DNA of 64,000 bases from Methanosarcinales archaeon Met12. Lineage in GTDB: Archaea > Halobacteriota > UBA148 > JAJOKI01. Shown piece after piece: positions 19,787 through 28,712 of the stretch. The stretch lies in contig CP017966.2 of the NCBI GenBank assembly GCA_002813105.2, forward strand, positions 620,001 to 684,000. The letters are read 5' to 3'. Made by a program: the position numbers and the translations under genes. The notes under the pieces were generated by a model. The model made no database searches and was not told the DNA's origin. It saw only the letters and a program-made list of their open reading frames with translations. Numbering within the stretch: position 1 is the stretch's first letter; each line of letters opens with the position of its first letter.

Positions 19787-20089
19787 TTAGTAATTCTCCA
19801 GAACAGAGGCGACAACTTTCTTATATCCTCCCTTGAGGGAGTAGACATTATGGTTGCCAGTTACATCGATGGAAAGAATGCCCAGACGCATATTCATTAA
19901 ACCGACCATTGCAGAGATGCCCCTGTAGCTCACGTTAAATTTCTGCTCTAATAGATGGTTATAGATGCCCTCGGTGGTGTATGTTTTGTCCTCCAAAAAC
20001 AGCTTGAGGACGGTCTTTCGTACCCCTGTCTCATCTCGTTCTATATAATTTTTTAGTCTTTCCTTGACCTTAACATCTGGATAACTCAG
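19787..20089 (-). CDS. DUF2551 small helix-turn-helix-like protein, probable CTG start
   Basis: The frame from 20089 encodes 100 residues resembling DUF2551 proteins of methanogens: VKVKERLKNYIERDETGVRK, then TTEGIYNHLLEQKFNVSYRG, ISAMVGLMNMRLGIL and a terminal VYSLKGGY. The standard-start ORF begins only at TTG 19996 and loses the first ~31 residues, which are conserved-looking. An in-frame TAG lies 3 nt upstream of CTG 20089, and AGGTGGTG precedes it by about 7 nt, so I favour CTG as the start. The function is unknown; a winged-helix DNA-binding role is plausible. Confidence 0.65.
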   Translation of the reverse strand: MSYPDVKVKERLKNYIERDETGVRKTVLKLFLEDKTYTTEGIYNHLLEQKFNVSYRGISAMVGLMNMRLGILSIDVTGNHNVYSLKGGYKKVVASVLENY

Positions 20090-20166
20090 ATTCTACACCA
20101 CCTTGCTCTTCTATGTAAACATCAGTCTGCACCAATTATAAAGTTATATGTATATCACCCAATAGT

Positions 20167-21693
20167 TTACGTTGACGCCTCTTTAAATCGTTTCCTGATG
20201 AAATTTGGGCTCAACGACGTCAGGAACCATCCCGCTCTCGGACCGGAGGGCGTGCCAAGCAGCGCTATATAGGCCGCCTCAAACACGTATTTCGGGTCCA
20301 CGCCGACATTCCCGGCAATTTGGTATATTTCAGCATGTAGCGCATCTGCAGTCCATTCGCGTCCTATTTCGTCCGCGAGAATATTCAATGCCCTCTTTTG
20401 CTGTGGAGACAGCTCTTTTGCTGCGTTGGGAAGTGTTTCCCTGACCTTGAATTTCACGACAGATGGGGCGAACTTGTTCAGCCAGTTCTCGGCATTTTTT
20501 GCACGCTGTTTGATCGCACCCACATCATCAATCTCATATCCACTGCGCTTAAGCGTTTCAACGATTCGGTCAAAGTTGCGAGCAATCTGCACGATCGTGA
20601 CCATATGCCTAAACGGGACCTTGGTGGAGACCTCGCGAGCAATCTGCATATGCCTAAACGGGACCTTGGTGGAGAGTTCGTACGACCGATCGGTTTCGTT
20701 TAACCTGTCATATTCATCTATCAAATTCAAGAGGGGCGCTCCGGGGTCAAAGTCAATGTGCCTTTCTGGTTTTGCCCGTATGATTAGATAACGCAGTACC
20801 TCTGGCGGGAGCACATCGAGCATCTCTTGAACTGAAATGACAACGCCTGCTGAACTTGACATCTTGCCATGTCCCTTGAGAAAGATGTGCTCAAACGGTA
20901 TTGGATATGGAGGGTCGTAGTCATATACCTCCTTTGCAATGCGTATTCCAGTGTCATAGGAACCGCCAGCCACTGCATGGTCTTTTCCAAATGGCTCGAC
21001 TGTGATACCGAGTATCTTCCACCGTGCAGGCCAGTCCACCCGCCACGTGAGTTTCCCGTCCCCCTTCGATATGTCAGCGGTGCCCTGGTGCCCACATTGG
21101 CATTCGTAATCTACTCCCTTCCCATGATATCCTGTGACGATAGTCATGGTAATCCTGCCGCATTGCTCACATAACGGATTGAATGGGCTCCAATTTTGTG
21201 GCATCGTTCTTCCAGTGACTTCGGCAAGTCTCTGCGCAATTTTATCCTCGTTTATTAGTGCCGTCAGGATGGCATCGGCATAATCACCACGCTTGTACAT
21301 CTGGTCCGCCCTGGTGACATCCGTCCCGATGCCCAACTTTTCCATTGCGTCCAAAAAAGGTTGTAGAAAGTGTTCAGCATAATTTGCACAACATCCATCT
21401 GGGTCCGGTATTTCGGATATGGGTTTCCCAACGTGTGATGCATAGTCTTCTGACAGGAAGGGATAAACCTTGCGAAGCGGGTCGTATGAATCCGCAATGT
21501 AGTGCAGGCGTACGTCTGCTCCATGGTCTTTTAGCGCCAGACGCACTGCATCTGCTGTTACCACCTCCCGCATATTTCCGATATGTATGGGCCCCGATGG
21601 GGTGATTCCCGTCGCTATCACATGTCTATTTCCGCGATTCTTCAATACATCCTTCGCAACGACATCGGCCCAGTGAACCGTATCTTCTGCCAT
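20167..21693 (-). CDS. lysS: Lysyl-tRNA synthetase, class I
   Basis: 508 residues. The class I signatures are HIGN (in GPIHIGNMREV, residue ~36) and KMSSS (GHGKMSSSAGVV, residue ~272). A zinc-binding set of cysteines follows NPLCEQCGR and ECQCGHQG. This is the archaeal-type LysRS that charges tRNA-Lys. A 14-residue segment is tandemly repeated near residues 340-372 (STKVPFRHM-QIAR and STKVPFRHMVTIVQIAR); the second copy looks ancestral. It is in frame, so the enzyme should still be made. The 1-nt gap to the upstream cutA gene suggests an operon. Confidence 0.96.
   Translation of the reverse strand: MAEDTVHWADVVAKDVLKNRGNRHVIATGITPSGPIHIGNMREVVTADAVRLALKDHGADVRLHYIADSYDPLRKVYPFLSEDYASHVGKPISEIPDPDGCCANYAEHFLQPFLDAMEKLGIGTDVTRADQMYKRGDYADAILTALINEDKIAQRLAEVTGRTMPQNWSPFNPLCEQCGRITMTIVTGYHGKGVDYECQCGHQGTADISKGDGKLTWRVDWPARWKILGITVEPFGKDHAVAGGSYDTGIRIAKEVYDYDPPYPIPFEHIFLKGHGKMSSSAGVVISVQEMLDVLPPEVLRYLIIRAKPERHIDFDPGAPLLNLIDEYDRLNETDRSYELSTKVPFRHMQIAREVSTKVPFRHMVTIVQIARNFDRIVETLKRSGYEIDDVGAIKQRAKNAENWLNKFAPSVVKFKVRETLPNAAKELSPQQKRALNILADEIGREWTADALHAEIYQIAGNVGVDPKYVFEAAYIALLGTPSGPRAGWFLTSLSPNFIRKRFKEAST
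20578..20675. repeat. Imperfect tandem duplication inside lysS
   Basis: The block 20635-20675 (41 bp) repeats 20578-20630 except that the latter carries 12 extra bases (four codons, VTIV). The duplicated DNA is otherwise identical, including 27 bp of uninterrupted match, so the event is recent. Confidence 0.9.
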
Positions 21694-21990
21694 CTATTTC
21701 ATCTCGTCTCTCACCCATTTCAAAAACTCCTCGGAGCCGCCGTCAATTGCAAACGAAATTATGCATGGCATCTCATAGCTATGCAGTTCTTTTACACACT
21801 CTTCTATCTTTTTGACGTTCCCCCTCGTCGTCTTTACTATCAATGCAACCTCGGCGTCTTCCTGAATCCCGTCCCAGTGATATATTGATGTTATCGGAAA
21901 TACGTTCACACATGCTGCTAACCGCTTTTCGACCAAGGTGCGTGCAATGCGCTTGGCTTCGCCCAGGTTGCGTGTAGTTATATATATCAT
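21694..21990 (-). CDS. cutA: CutA1 divalent-cation tolerance protein
   Basis: 98 residues from ATG 21990 (an upstream in-frame ATG at 21999 adds three). The CutA1 pattern is clear: IYITTRNLGEAKRIARTLVEKRLAACVNVFPITSIYHW, then EVALIVKTT and a C-terminal YEMPCIISFAI. CutA1 forms stable trimers; roles in metal tolerance are reported in bacteria, but the function in archaea is unclear. Adjacent to lysS on the same strand. Confidence 0.95.
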   Translation of the reverse strand: MIYITTRNLGEAKRIARTLVEKRLAACVNVFPITSIYHWDGIQEDAEVALIVKTTRGNVKKIEECVKELHSYEMPCIISFAIDGGSEEFLKWVRDEMK

Positions 21991-22040
21991 CGAGAACAAT
22001 TTAAGCCACCAAACTCACATAGTAAGAGGTGTAGATATAA

Positions 22041-23291
22041 ATGTATATGGATTTGCCACCGTGGATTCTGATTGCGCTAATTCTTGTAGGCGCATGGGCC
22101 GTATTAGTCGCTCTAAATAAAAGGGGAACCTTATCAAAGCACAACTTAGAGGTATCTGGTCCACTGCTGCTTTGGCGCACGAACTATGGAAAGGGCACTA
22201 TACGATTCATCGCACACAGGTTCAGACCTCTTTGGAAAAAGGTGGGCGTGATTTGCATAGTAATCTCCACGGTGACGATGGTTTTCACGGCAGTTATGAT
22301 AATTGCGCAGGCAATTTTAATCATCAGAACCCCGGAAGTCATACCTCCAGATGTCGGCGCAGGGGAAATGATCCTTCTGCCTGGGCTGGCGCTCCCCCTC
22401 ACATATGGATTGGTCGCGCTCATAATCGCCATCGTAGTCCATGAGTTTTCACACGGAATATTGTCTGAGGCGGAGGGCATGAACATAAAGTCGCTTGGAC
22501 TCGGCGTTTTGGTGGCATTGCCTCTGGCGTTTGTGGAGCCTGATGAGGAAGGAATTAAGAACGCCTCCTCGAGGTCGAAGATGAAGATGTTTGCCGCCGG
22601 TCCAGCCGCAAACATCTTGGTATTCGTGATATCGTTCCTTGTGTTCACGCAGATACTATTGCCAATGTTCGCGCCCAACGCAGAGGGAATTGGCATATCA
22701 GAGACCATTGAGGGATTTCCTGCCGCCGATGCCGGCATGACGGGGGGCGAAATAATTACCCACGTAGGCGAGAGTGGGGTGAAGGGCATAGAGGACTTCA
22801 GGGGGAAGATGGCGGAGTTCAGCCCCGGGGACGTCGTCGAGATTCAAACAAATAAAGACGCGTATACAATAGAGCTGGGAGTCCATCCAGATGATCCAGG
22901 TAGGGCTTTTTTAGGTGTTCACCTTTTTCCCGTGACCGAATTCTATGCGGGACTGATGCACCCCATAGGATTCATCTTGCCGCAGGTTGGAACCATGCTG
23001 CCACTACTCTCTCCTGATTTCTTTGGTGCGGGTCTGGTGCATCGTGACGTCGTTCTCATCGCTCTGCAACTCGTATTTTGGGTTGGCCTTCTCAACTTCT
23101 GGTTGGGTGCGATAAATATGTTGCCAGCGAAGCCGTTTGATGGCGGACATTTGATGGGAGAATACGTTAAGATGTTGATACAGCGACTCGGTAGTAGAGA
23201 TGAAAAAGTTGCAAATAATATCTCAAACTGGGTCAGTGTGTTATTTATTCTGATATATCTGGGCCCAATCCTACTAATCGTGATGACATGA
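22041..23291 (+). CDS. Site-2 protease family zinc metalloprotease with PDZ domain (M50)
   Basis: 416 residues. The zinc site HEFSHG lies in a hydrophobic helix near residue 134, and the third ligand is in NMLPAKPFDGGHLM near the C-terminus. A PDZ domain sits between the two catalytic helices (GISETIEGFPAADAGMTGGEIITHVGE). It cleaves proteins within the membrane, usually to release a regulator. A GAGGTG Shine-Dalgarno precedes ATG 22041. The stop overlaps the next start (ATGA), so it is coupled with a second S2P. Confidence 0.93.
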   Translation: MYMDLPPWILIALILVGAWAVLVALNKRGTLSKHNLEVSGPLLLWRTNYGKGTIRFIAHRFRPLWKKVGVICIVISTVTMVFTAVMIIAQAILIIRTPEVIPPDVGAGEMILLPGLALPLTYGLVALIIAIVVHEFSHGILSEAEGMNIKSLGLGVLVALPLAFVEPDEEGIKNASSRSKMKMFAAGPAANILVFVISFLVFTQILLPMFAPNAEGIGISETIEGFPAADAGMTGGEIITHVGESGVKGIEDFRGKMAEFSPGDVVEIQTNKDAYTIELGVHPDDPGRAFLGVHLFPVTEFYAGLMHPIGFILPQVGTMLPLLSPDFFGAGLVHRDVVLIALQLVFWVGLLNFWLGAINMLPAKPFDGGHLMGEYVKMLIQRLGSRDEKVANNISNWVSVLFILIYLGPILLIVMT

Positions 23292-24892
23292 CTATGGAGC
23301 GCCTTATATTGGACGTGATCGTTGTGCTGCTGGTCCTCAGCACATACTGGATTGCCATAGCCATACTCGATAAAAAAGGGGTGCTTGAGCGATATGATAT
23401 TCGCGCACATGGTCCCATATTGATGGTCGGCACAAAAAGAGGGCAGAAACTGCTGGACTTCTTAGCGCGCCCAAAACGGTTCTGGAGATTTTTTGCAAAC
23501 GTGGGAGGTCCGCTGATGCTGATGACGCTGGCCTTCGTCTTTGCAATGCTGCTATACGCAAATTACGTTATGTTGGACCATGTTCCCTACTCCTTTATCC
23601 TTCCCGAGCCAAAGGGGATACTCCTGCTGCCAGATATAAACGAGCTTATTCCATTGGTCTGGGTTTTGGTCGGCCTGATGCTCGCGACAATCGTTCATGA
23701 ATTTGGTCATGCAATTTTGAGCAGAGTGGAGGGGATTCGGGTTAAATCGATGGGAATCGTGCTGGCATTGATTCCCGTAGCGTTTTTTACAAAACTCGAA
23801 GATGGACAAATCTCTGGTGCGGAGCGTGGTAAGCGCATTCGCATATTAACCGCTGGCGTCATGGCCAATTTTGTGGTCGCGCTGGTCTCGTTTATCCTCT
23901 TTTTTGCCACTCTAAGTGCAATATCACCGGTAGGCGATGTTATGATCACTGGTGTGACGAGTGAATCGCCAGCCGACCTTGCTGGAATCGAGAAGGGAGG
24001 GATCCTTACTGGATTAAACGAATGGAATATAACAACCATCCGTGATGTCCATGCCTTTATGCGCTCTATCCCACCCGGAGACATCGTCACAGTACATGTC
24101 ATGGTCAACGGAACTGAAAGAGCATTCGGCGTGAGAATGGACCAAATAGGGCATATAGAGATCGTGAGGACAGTCGAAGGGTATCCTGCCAGAGAAGCCG
24201 GAATTACTGCGGGCATGTACATAGTCCAGATAGATGATACCGTCATCAACACGGTGGACGGATTTCTGAGGTTTATGAACGACACCAGGCCCGGTCAGAG
24301 GGTTGACGTCCATGTGCTGGATAACATGACCGAGAGGATATTCAATATAACACTGGCCGAACCACCGCACGAAGACATGGACAAGGGATGGCTTGGCGTT
24401 ACAGTCGTGCCTTCTATAGGCCTCGGAGTCCAACTTGAAGAATATCCAGCCAGCGACACGCTCCAATTTTTAAAGGCAATTCCCCATAAATTGAACGAAC
24501 CGATGGGATGGGCAATTCTGATCACGCTGCCATTTATGGAATTTGTTGGATTGATGGGCTTTACAGGATTCACTGATTTTCTCATGCAGTTTTTTCAGCC
24601 AGTGGAGTGGGCGTTTCCCATAGGAGATGAAATCTTTTGGATGGCAAATATATTGTTTTGGGTCGCCTGGATAAACTTCTATGTCGGAATGTTCAATTGC
24701 CTGCCAGTAGTACCACTGGATGGCGGACGCGTATTTAAGGAGATGATATTATCCCAGACGAGTAGAATTATAAAAACTGAGGAGAACCGGGAGAAAATCT
24801 CGCATGCGATAGTCACTGGACTGGCGCTGCTGATACTATCATCGCTGATATTGCTACTCATGGGGCCATACCTATTGCGCGGCTTTATATAG
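23288..24892 (+). CDS. Second site-2 protease family protein with two PDZ-like domains
   Basis: 534 residues. HEFGHA (residue ~137) and [14 protein letters not shown] give the metal site, as in the gene before it. The region between holds two PDZ-like modules ([21 protein letters not shown] and [19 protein letters not shown]). It arose by tandem duplication with the upstream S2P followed by gain of a PDZ. Its start overlaps the previous stop, and its 3' end overlaps the convergent ilvE by 8 nt. The substrate is unknown; the pair may act as a heteromer or in sequence. Confidence 0.93.
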   Translation: MTMERLILDVIVVLLVLSTYWIAIAILDKKGVLERYDIRAHGPILMVGTKRGQKLLDFLARPKRFWRFFANVGGPLMLMTLAFVFAMLLYANYVMLDHVPYSFILPEPKGILLLPDINELIPLVWVLVGLMLATIVHEFGHAILSRVEGIRVKSMGIVLALIPVAFFTKLEDGQISGAERGKRIRILTAGVMANFVVALVSFILFFATLSAISPVGDVMITGVTSESPADLAGIEKGGILTGLNEWNITTIRDVHAFMRSIPPGDIVTVHVMVNGTERAFGVRMDQIGHIEIVRTVEGYPAREAGITAGMYIVQIDDTVINTVDGFLRFMNDTRPGQRVDVHVLDNMTERIFNITLAEPPHEDMDKGWLGVTVVPSIGLGVQLEEYPASDTLQFLKAIPHKLNEPMGWAILITLPFMEFVGLMGFTGFTDFLMQFFQPVEWAFPIGDEIFWMANILFWVAWINFYVGMFNCLPVVPLDGGRVFKEMILSQTSRIIKTEENREKISHAIVTGLALLILSSLILLLMGPYLLRGFI

Positions 24893-25757
24893 GCGTCCCC
24901 TCTTCCCCTGTCAACTTTTTGAACTCTGACATTAATCGCCTGGTGATCTTGCCTGGCTTGCCATTTCCTATTATCCTTCCGTCCACCTTTATTATAGGGG
25001 CAATCTCCGCAGCCGTACCTGTCACGAAGACCTCATCCGCTGTATACAGGTCGACTAGCCCGCAGTTCTTTTCCTGGACGGGGCACTCCATCTTACCTGC
25101 CAGTTCGATCACGGCAGCGCGCGTAATCCCGTTCAGGTTATTAAGTGTGAGAGGTGTTGATATGCATCCGTCCTTTATCAGAAAGATGTTATTGCCCGTC
25201 CCCTCTGACAGATTGCCATGCACATCGAACATAAAGGCTTCATCTCCTCCCTTCTCAATTGCTTCAATCTTTGCGAGAATATTGTTGAGATAGTTCAATG
25301 ATTTTATATTGGGCGGCAGGGCGTCGGGAGCGTTACGCCGCACGCACACGGTCACCGCGGTCAATCCATTTTCATATGATAGTCCACCATATAATGCGTC
25401 CCACTCCTGCGTTATGATGATCACATTCGGTTTTGGACATTTTCTCGGGTCGAGCCCAAGGTCTCCAACGCCGCGCGATACTATCAGACGGACATACGTA
25501 TCTTTCAAATTGTTCTTCCTGATGCATTTCAAAACAGCAGATTTCATCTCCTCTTTCGACATGGGAATCGTCAGACATATCGCCTTGGCAGAATCATATA
25601 AGCGATTTATGTGTTCGTCCAACTTGAAGACCCTGCCATTATAAGCGCGTATTCCTTCAAATATGCCATCACCATAGAGAAAACCATGATCAAAAACCGA
25701 TATTTTTGCCTCATCTCTTGGAACGTAATCGCCGTTTATGTAGATTAAATTGGACAT
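24885..25757 (-). CDS. ilvE: Branched-chain amino-acid aminotransferase (class IV)
   Basis: 290 residues, a PLP fold-type IV enzyme. Family landmarks: [34 protein letters not shown] at the N-terminus, the PLP lysine in [15 protein letters not shown], and [14 protein letters not shown]. It transfers amino groups between glutamate and branched-chain 2-oxoacids, the last step of Ile, Leu and Val synthesis. D-amino-acid transaminase and ADC lyase are related, but the FEGIRAY start favours IlvE. Convergent with the S2P genes. Confidence 0.92.
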   Translation of the reverse strand: MSNLIYINGDYVPRDEAKISVFDHGFLYGDGIFEGIRAYNGRVFKLDEHINRLYDSAKAICLTIPMSKEEMKSAVLKCIRKNNLKDTYVRLIVSRGVGDLGLDPRKCPKPNVIIITQEWDALYGGLSYENGLTAVTVCVRRNAPDALPPNIKSLNYLNNILAKIEAIEKGGDEAFMFDVHGNLSEGTGNNIFLIKDGCISTPLTLNNLNGITRAAVIELAGKMECPVQEKNCGLVDLYTADEVFVTGTAAEIAPIIKVDGRIIGNGKPGKITRRLMSEFKKLTGEEGTPI

Positions 25758-25807
25758 GCAAACGTCACCTTTGCGTGCTATATTAGGGGGATATGTGCTT
25801 TATGACA

Positions 25808-26071
25808 TTAAGTTTTTCTAAATTGGTTATTTATAGACTCTTTTAAAATTAAAATAAGAAGTTTTCTTTTATCGATGTGGTGCTGTTAACTTAAAGCAGA
25901 AATGACGATTTCAAAACGCATAGCACCTACCTGTTTTACGTTTCAGGTAGTCCTTAAGGTAACACTGCCATCGATGTCAAGTATGAGTCTATAATCACCT
26001 ACACGTACTCTGTATCCTGTGTCTCCTATAAGTCTGGTCACATAAGTGTTAGGTCTTATTCTGATTTTTCT
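25808..26071 (-). pseudogene. relE/parE-type toxin remnant interrupted by a 90-bp element
   Basis: On the minus strand a RelE-like core reads RLIGDTGYRVRVGDYRLILDID up to 25970, then the 90-bp repeat, then after the duplicated target KRKLLILILK from about 25870 onward. Removing the 90-bp unit and one target copy restores GDYRLILDIDKRKLLILILK, the RelE strand pattern. The N-terminus is missing (in-frame TGA at 26074) and the C-terminal HR-x-VY motif is absent, so the gene was already decayed or truncated. No antitoxin gene is visible beside it. Confidence 0.75.
25880..25969 (-). mobile_element. 90-bp MITE, copy A
   Basis: It is an exact reverse complement of 32092-32181. The flanks ATCGATGTG (25871-25879) and ATCGATGTC (25970-25978) form an 8/9 target-site duplication. 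The element ends are imperfect inverted repeats: one end starts GGCAGTGTTACCTTAAGG, the other, read inward, GTGCTGTTAACTTAAAG (11 of 13 match from TGTTA). It contains an internal CTACCTG / CAGGTAG hairpin and has no coding capacity, so it must be mobilised in trans. It lies within a relE remnant. Confidence 0.88.
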
Positions 26072-26488
26072 TCAGGTTCTGACTTTTCTATTACAGGTTT
26101 AGGTTTTTCTATTGCTCCATAAGGAGCGGTTTTAATTCTATAAAGCTCAGCCAAACTTTCTTTTACCGGAAAAAGATAAAACGGTGAGAACCTCTTAGTC
26201 AACCTTTTTGGCTATTTCTAGTTTTATTCCAAGCTCTTTTTCTAAGGTCTCTTGAAATTCATCTGGCGGAAGAACCCCGACCAAAACAAAGCCTATATAT
26301 TGAGCTATTTCAGAATCTATATTATATCTTTGACGGATATTATAAGCATTATCAGCTGTTTCTTCTGAAAGAATCATTTCTTTTAATTCTTGAGGAAGTT
26401 TCCTAAAAAGCTTTAAAAGGTGTTCTTGGCTATATTTTTTAATCATAGTTTTTTTTACTTGCTTTAATGATTTATTCGAGAAAATCAT
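26056..26488 (-). pseudogene. Frameshifted small protein of apparent bacterial (CPR-like) origin
   Basis: The first 97 residues (ATG 26488 to stop 26195) contain YNIDSEIAQYIGFVLVGVLPPDEFQ and ETLEKELGIKLEIAKKVD. A second frame continues from the overlap with FSPFYLFPVKESLAELYRIK and ends at 26056. From memory, single intact proteins with this order (LPPEEFQETLEKEL, then FFPVKxxLExLY) are common in Patescibacteria/CPR genomes. One indel near 26195-26200 would explain the split. The function is unknown. A perfect bacterial extended -10 box precedes it (26515-26523). Confidence 0.6.
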
Positions 26489-26514
26489 AATCCCTGCTCT
26501 TTTTTAACCTGTTC

Positions 26515-26523
26515 ATTATAGCA
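26515..26523 (-). promoter_or_regulatory. Bacterial-type extended -10 promoter element
   Basis: On the minus strand the sequence TGCTATAAT matches the bacterial extended -10 consensus TGnTATAAT exactly, 27 nt upstream of ATG 26488. No convincing -35 box is needed for this class. Archaea do not use such a promoter, so it supports a bacterial donor for the gene at 26056-26488. An AT-rich chance match remains possible. Confidence 0.5.
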
Positions 26524-26630
26524 CATAAATGTTTTTAAGAAATCAAAATTGAGGAAAGCTACCGAGTCGTTTAGCCGCTGTTCAGAGAAATTGTCGCAAA
26601 GCAACAAAACGAATCGACGAAAGTTTACCT

Positions 26631-27326
26631 TTAGCGATTAAAAGCCTTGTATCCTTGTATAATTTCCATGCCATCAAGTAGAGCCAAATCGTGCACGTCC
26701 GCATATCGTTTTGCATCCTCTCTGGATAGTGCCATACCGGTCTCATGGTCCAACATTTCACAGATAGCCATAGCAGGCGTGATATTTGCCATTTCCGCAA
26801 GGGCGATCGACAACTCTGTCTGTCCGGCTCTCTCATCCAGCAAGCCATCTGCTGCGCGCAATAATGGAACGTGTCCAGGTGTGCGAAACTCCCTGCCAAA
26901 ATCGACCTGCCCACCGTTCATCGATAAATGCACTGCTTTGCCGACCTCGGTTATCGTCAGGGCTCTATCGATATCGGTGATTCCTGTGAAGGTATCTCTG
27001 TGATTGACCCAGAGCGAAAAGGAGGATCGAGCGTCATACAAGATGTCTCCTGGTTTCTCGATTATCGATTTTATCGTCTTAAAACCATTTTCACCTGCAC
27101 ACCTCAACACATCCGATATAAACGGCAGCCCAATACGTTGAGCTGCCACAGGGTGTATCGCTACACATATCAATCCGCCAGCATCTCTTCGCATCGTGGC
27201 AACTGTTTTTGGCGTCATAGCATGGGCAGGCATTACGATGTCCGTCTCTCCCTCTCTATCATCGAAATCATATATGAGGGCCATACTACCTTTTTTTATG
27301 GATTCTACCGTCTTATATATCATCAT
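26631..27326 (-). CDS. ribB: 3,4-dihydroxy-2-butanone 4-phosphate synthase
   Basis: 231 residues. The RibB signature is intact: DFDDREGETDIVMPAHAMTP at residues ~20-40, GGLICVAI, and the later TPGHVPLLRAADGLLDERAGQTELS. It converts ribulose 5-phosphate to the four-carbon precursor of riboflavin, using Mg2+. The start overlaps the ribK stop (ATGA), giving a ribK-ribB riboflavin/FMN operon. The 140 bp downstream to 26489 hold no gene. Confidence 0.96.
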   Translation of the reverse strand: MMIYKTVESIKKGSMALIYDFDDREGETDIVMPAHAMTPKTVATMRRDAGGLICVAIHPVAAQRIGLPFISDVLRCAGENGFKTIKSIIEKPGDILYDARSSFSLWVNHRDTFTGITDIDRALTITEVGKAVHLSMNGGQVDFGREFRTPGHVPLLRAADGLLDERAGQTELSIALAEMANITPAMAICEMLDHETGMALSREDAKRYADVHDLALLDGMEIIQGYKAFNR

Positions 27327-27997
27327 AGAAAAACCCTTACCTCGACCATGTCCCCATCTTTTAAATGCAACGACTCCCTAAAATTTTCAGGGGCTATCAT
27401 CTCAAGCACATCATCTGGATAGTGTGATCGGTCTGGAAGTATTACAGCGCCTTCTATCTTATCTATCATCGCCCTGAAACACTTGCCGCCGCCAAATGTT
27501 CGCTGTCTGGACTGGAAGCCACTGATGGGAATTCCCTCGCTTTCATCTAATTTTTTCCTGAGAACGATGCTCTTGTCGGTCAGCATGATGTTTAACGTGC
27601 CTGGATACGGTGCAAAGCCCAATTTATTCCGAAACTGCACCTTGTAACCCTCTATTGAGACATAGTATTGCCCCTCGCCAAGACCGGTTATGATGGACCC
27701 CTGCAGTTTTATTTCATTCTCGGCGGGCGCGAATATTTTTTGATAATCATAACACTCGTCTCTCAAAATATTCTTGCCTTTTTTGGTCATCATTATCCGC
27801 TGCCCATTGGCTGGCAAAATGGTCCTGGAAATCAGACCGTCCCGTTCAAGAGCATGTAGTCGCCGTGATGCGGTCTGGGCGCTCGATGATATATGTTTGG
27901 CAAAACTCGACGAGGATATTTGTATAGGTCCTTGTACTGCGCCCAGCAACGCCAATTTTTTAAGTGCATTGACATCGATGTTGATACTAACCACCAT
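27323..27997 (-). CDS. ribK: CTP-dependent riboflavin kinase with N-terminal winged helix
   Basis: 224 residues from ATG 27997; an upstream in-frame extension to 28099 overlaps the aquaporin gene and is unlikely. Residues 1-90 are a MarR-like winged helix (ISSSAQTASRRLHALERDGLI). Residues ~95-220 are the archaeal RibK barrel: GSIITGLGEGQYYVS, NKLGFAPYPGTLNIML, and the terminal DGDMVEVRVFL. It makes FMN from riboflavin using CTP. The DNA-binding domain suggests it may also regulate the rib genes, as in the known RbkR fusion proteins. Confidence 0.93.
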   Translation of the reverse strand: MVVSINIDVNALKKLALLGAVQGPIQISSSSFAKHISSSAQTASRRLHALERDGLISRTILPANGQRIMMTKKGKNILRDECYDYQKIFAPAENEIKLQGSIITGLGEGQYYVSIEGYKVQFRNKLGFAPYPGTLNIMLTDKSIVLRKKLDESEGIPISGFQSRQRTFGGGKCFRAMIDKIEGAVILPDRSHYPDDVLEMIAPENFRESLHLKDGDMVEVRVFL

Positions 27998-28049
27998 CAA
28001 AATTGATATGTATCTCAATATTGGATGGATGGGCTTTAAAGTTTGCGCT

Positions 28050-28712
28050 TCATTCTTCCGGCCCTTTTGGATAGATGTAACAGTAAAATCCCGTAGCAAG
28101 AATTGAGCCGATGGCTTGCATTACTATGAACGCAACGGCATCAGTAGGACGTATGCCCGTAAGCGTATCTGTGAATATTCTTCCGATCGTAACTTGTGGG
28201 TTCGCAAAACTCGTGCTGGACGTCCAGTACACGGCCGAAACTACGTACAGGCCGATGGCCAATGGTGTTAATCTAGATTCTCTTCTCACACAGCAAAATA
28301 TCACCATGACCAGCCCAAAAGTGGTGACAATTTCGCTCAAAGCAGTACCATAACTCAGGCGAACAACATCAGATACGGCGAACAATGGCATTTCAAACAT
28401 CGCATGAGATAGTGCCGCTGCAGTTATTCCTCCTGCGATTTGAACAATTACATATTTAATGCCCGTTGTAACGTCCATTGCCCTGGTGACCACCGCGGAC
28501 AACGTTACGACGGGATTTATATGGCACCCACTAACAGGTCCGAGAGATTCCACCAGAGCAAAGACTACAAATCCAGTTGAAAAAGCGATAATAAGAACGC
28601 TCAAGCCAACGTCTCCGCCCGTGAAGGCCATACTCAATATGCCAGAGGATATGACCGTTGTGGTTAGGATGAGTGAGCCCACGTATTCAGTTAGTAAAAC
28701 ATTCCTCTCCAT
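28050..28712 (-). CDS. Aquaporin / MIP family channel, AqpS-like
   Basis: About 220 residues and six membrane helices. The first pore motif is HINPVVTL (NPV instead of NPA); the second is in SSTSFANPQVTIGRIFTDTLTGI (NPQ instead of NPA). The second block strongly resembles the SFANPAVTIARxxTDTFxGI stretch of AqpS-type channels found in arsenic resistance operons, which conduct arsenite or methylarsenicals. GTG 28724 is possible, but ATG 28712 follows GGGGTGGGG. It overlaps the phosphoesterase gene, with an ArsR gene upstream of that, which supports a metalloid role. Confidence 0.85.
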   Translation of the reverse strand: MERNVLLTEYVGSLILTTTVISSGILSMAFTGGDVGLSVLIIAFSTGFVVFALVESLGPVSGCHINPVVTLSAVVTRAMDVTTGIKYVIVQIAGGITAAALSHAMFEMPLFAVSDVVRLSYGTALSEIVTTFGLVMVIFCCVRRESRLTPLAIGLYVVSAVYWTSSTSFANPQVTIGRIFTDTLTGIRPTDAVAFIVMQAIGSILATGFYCYIYPKGPEE

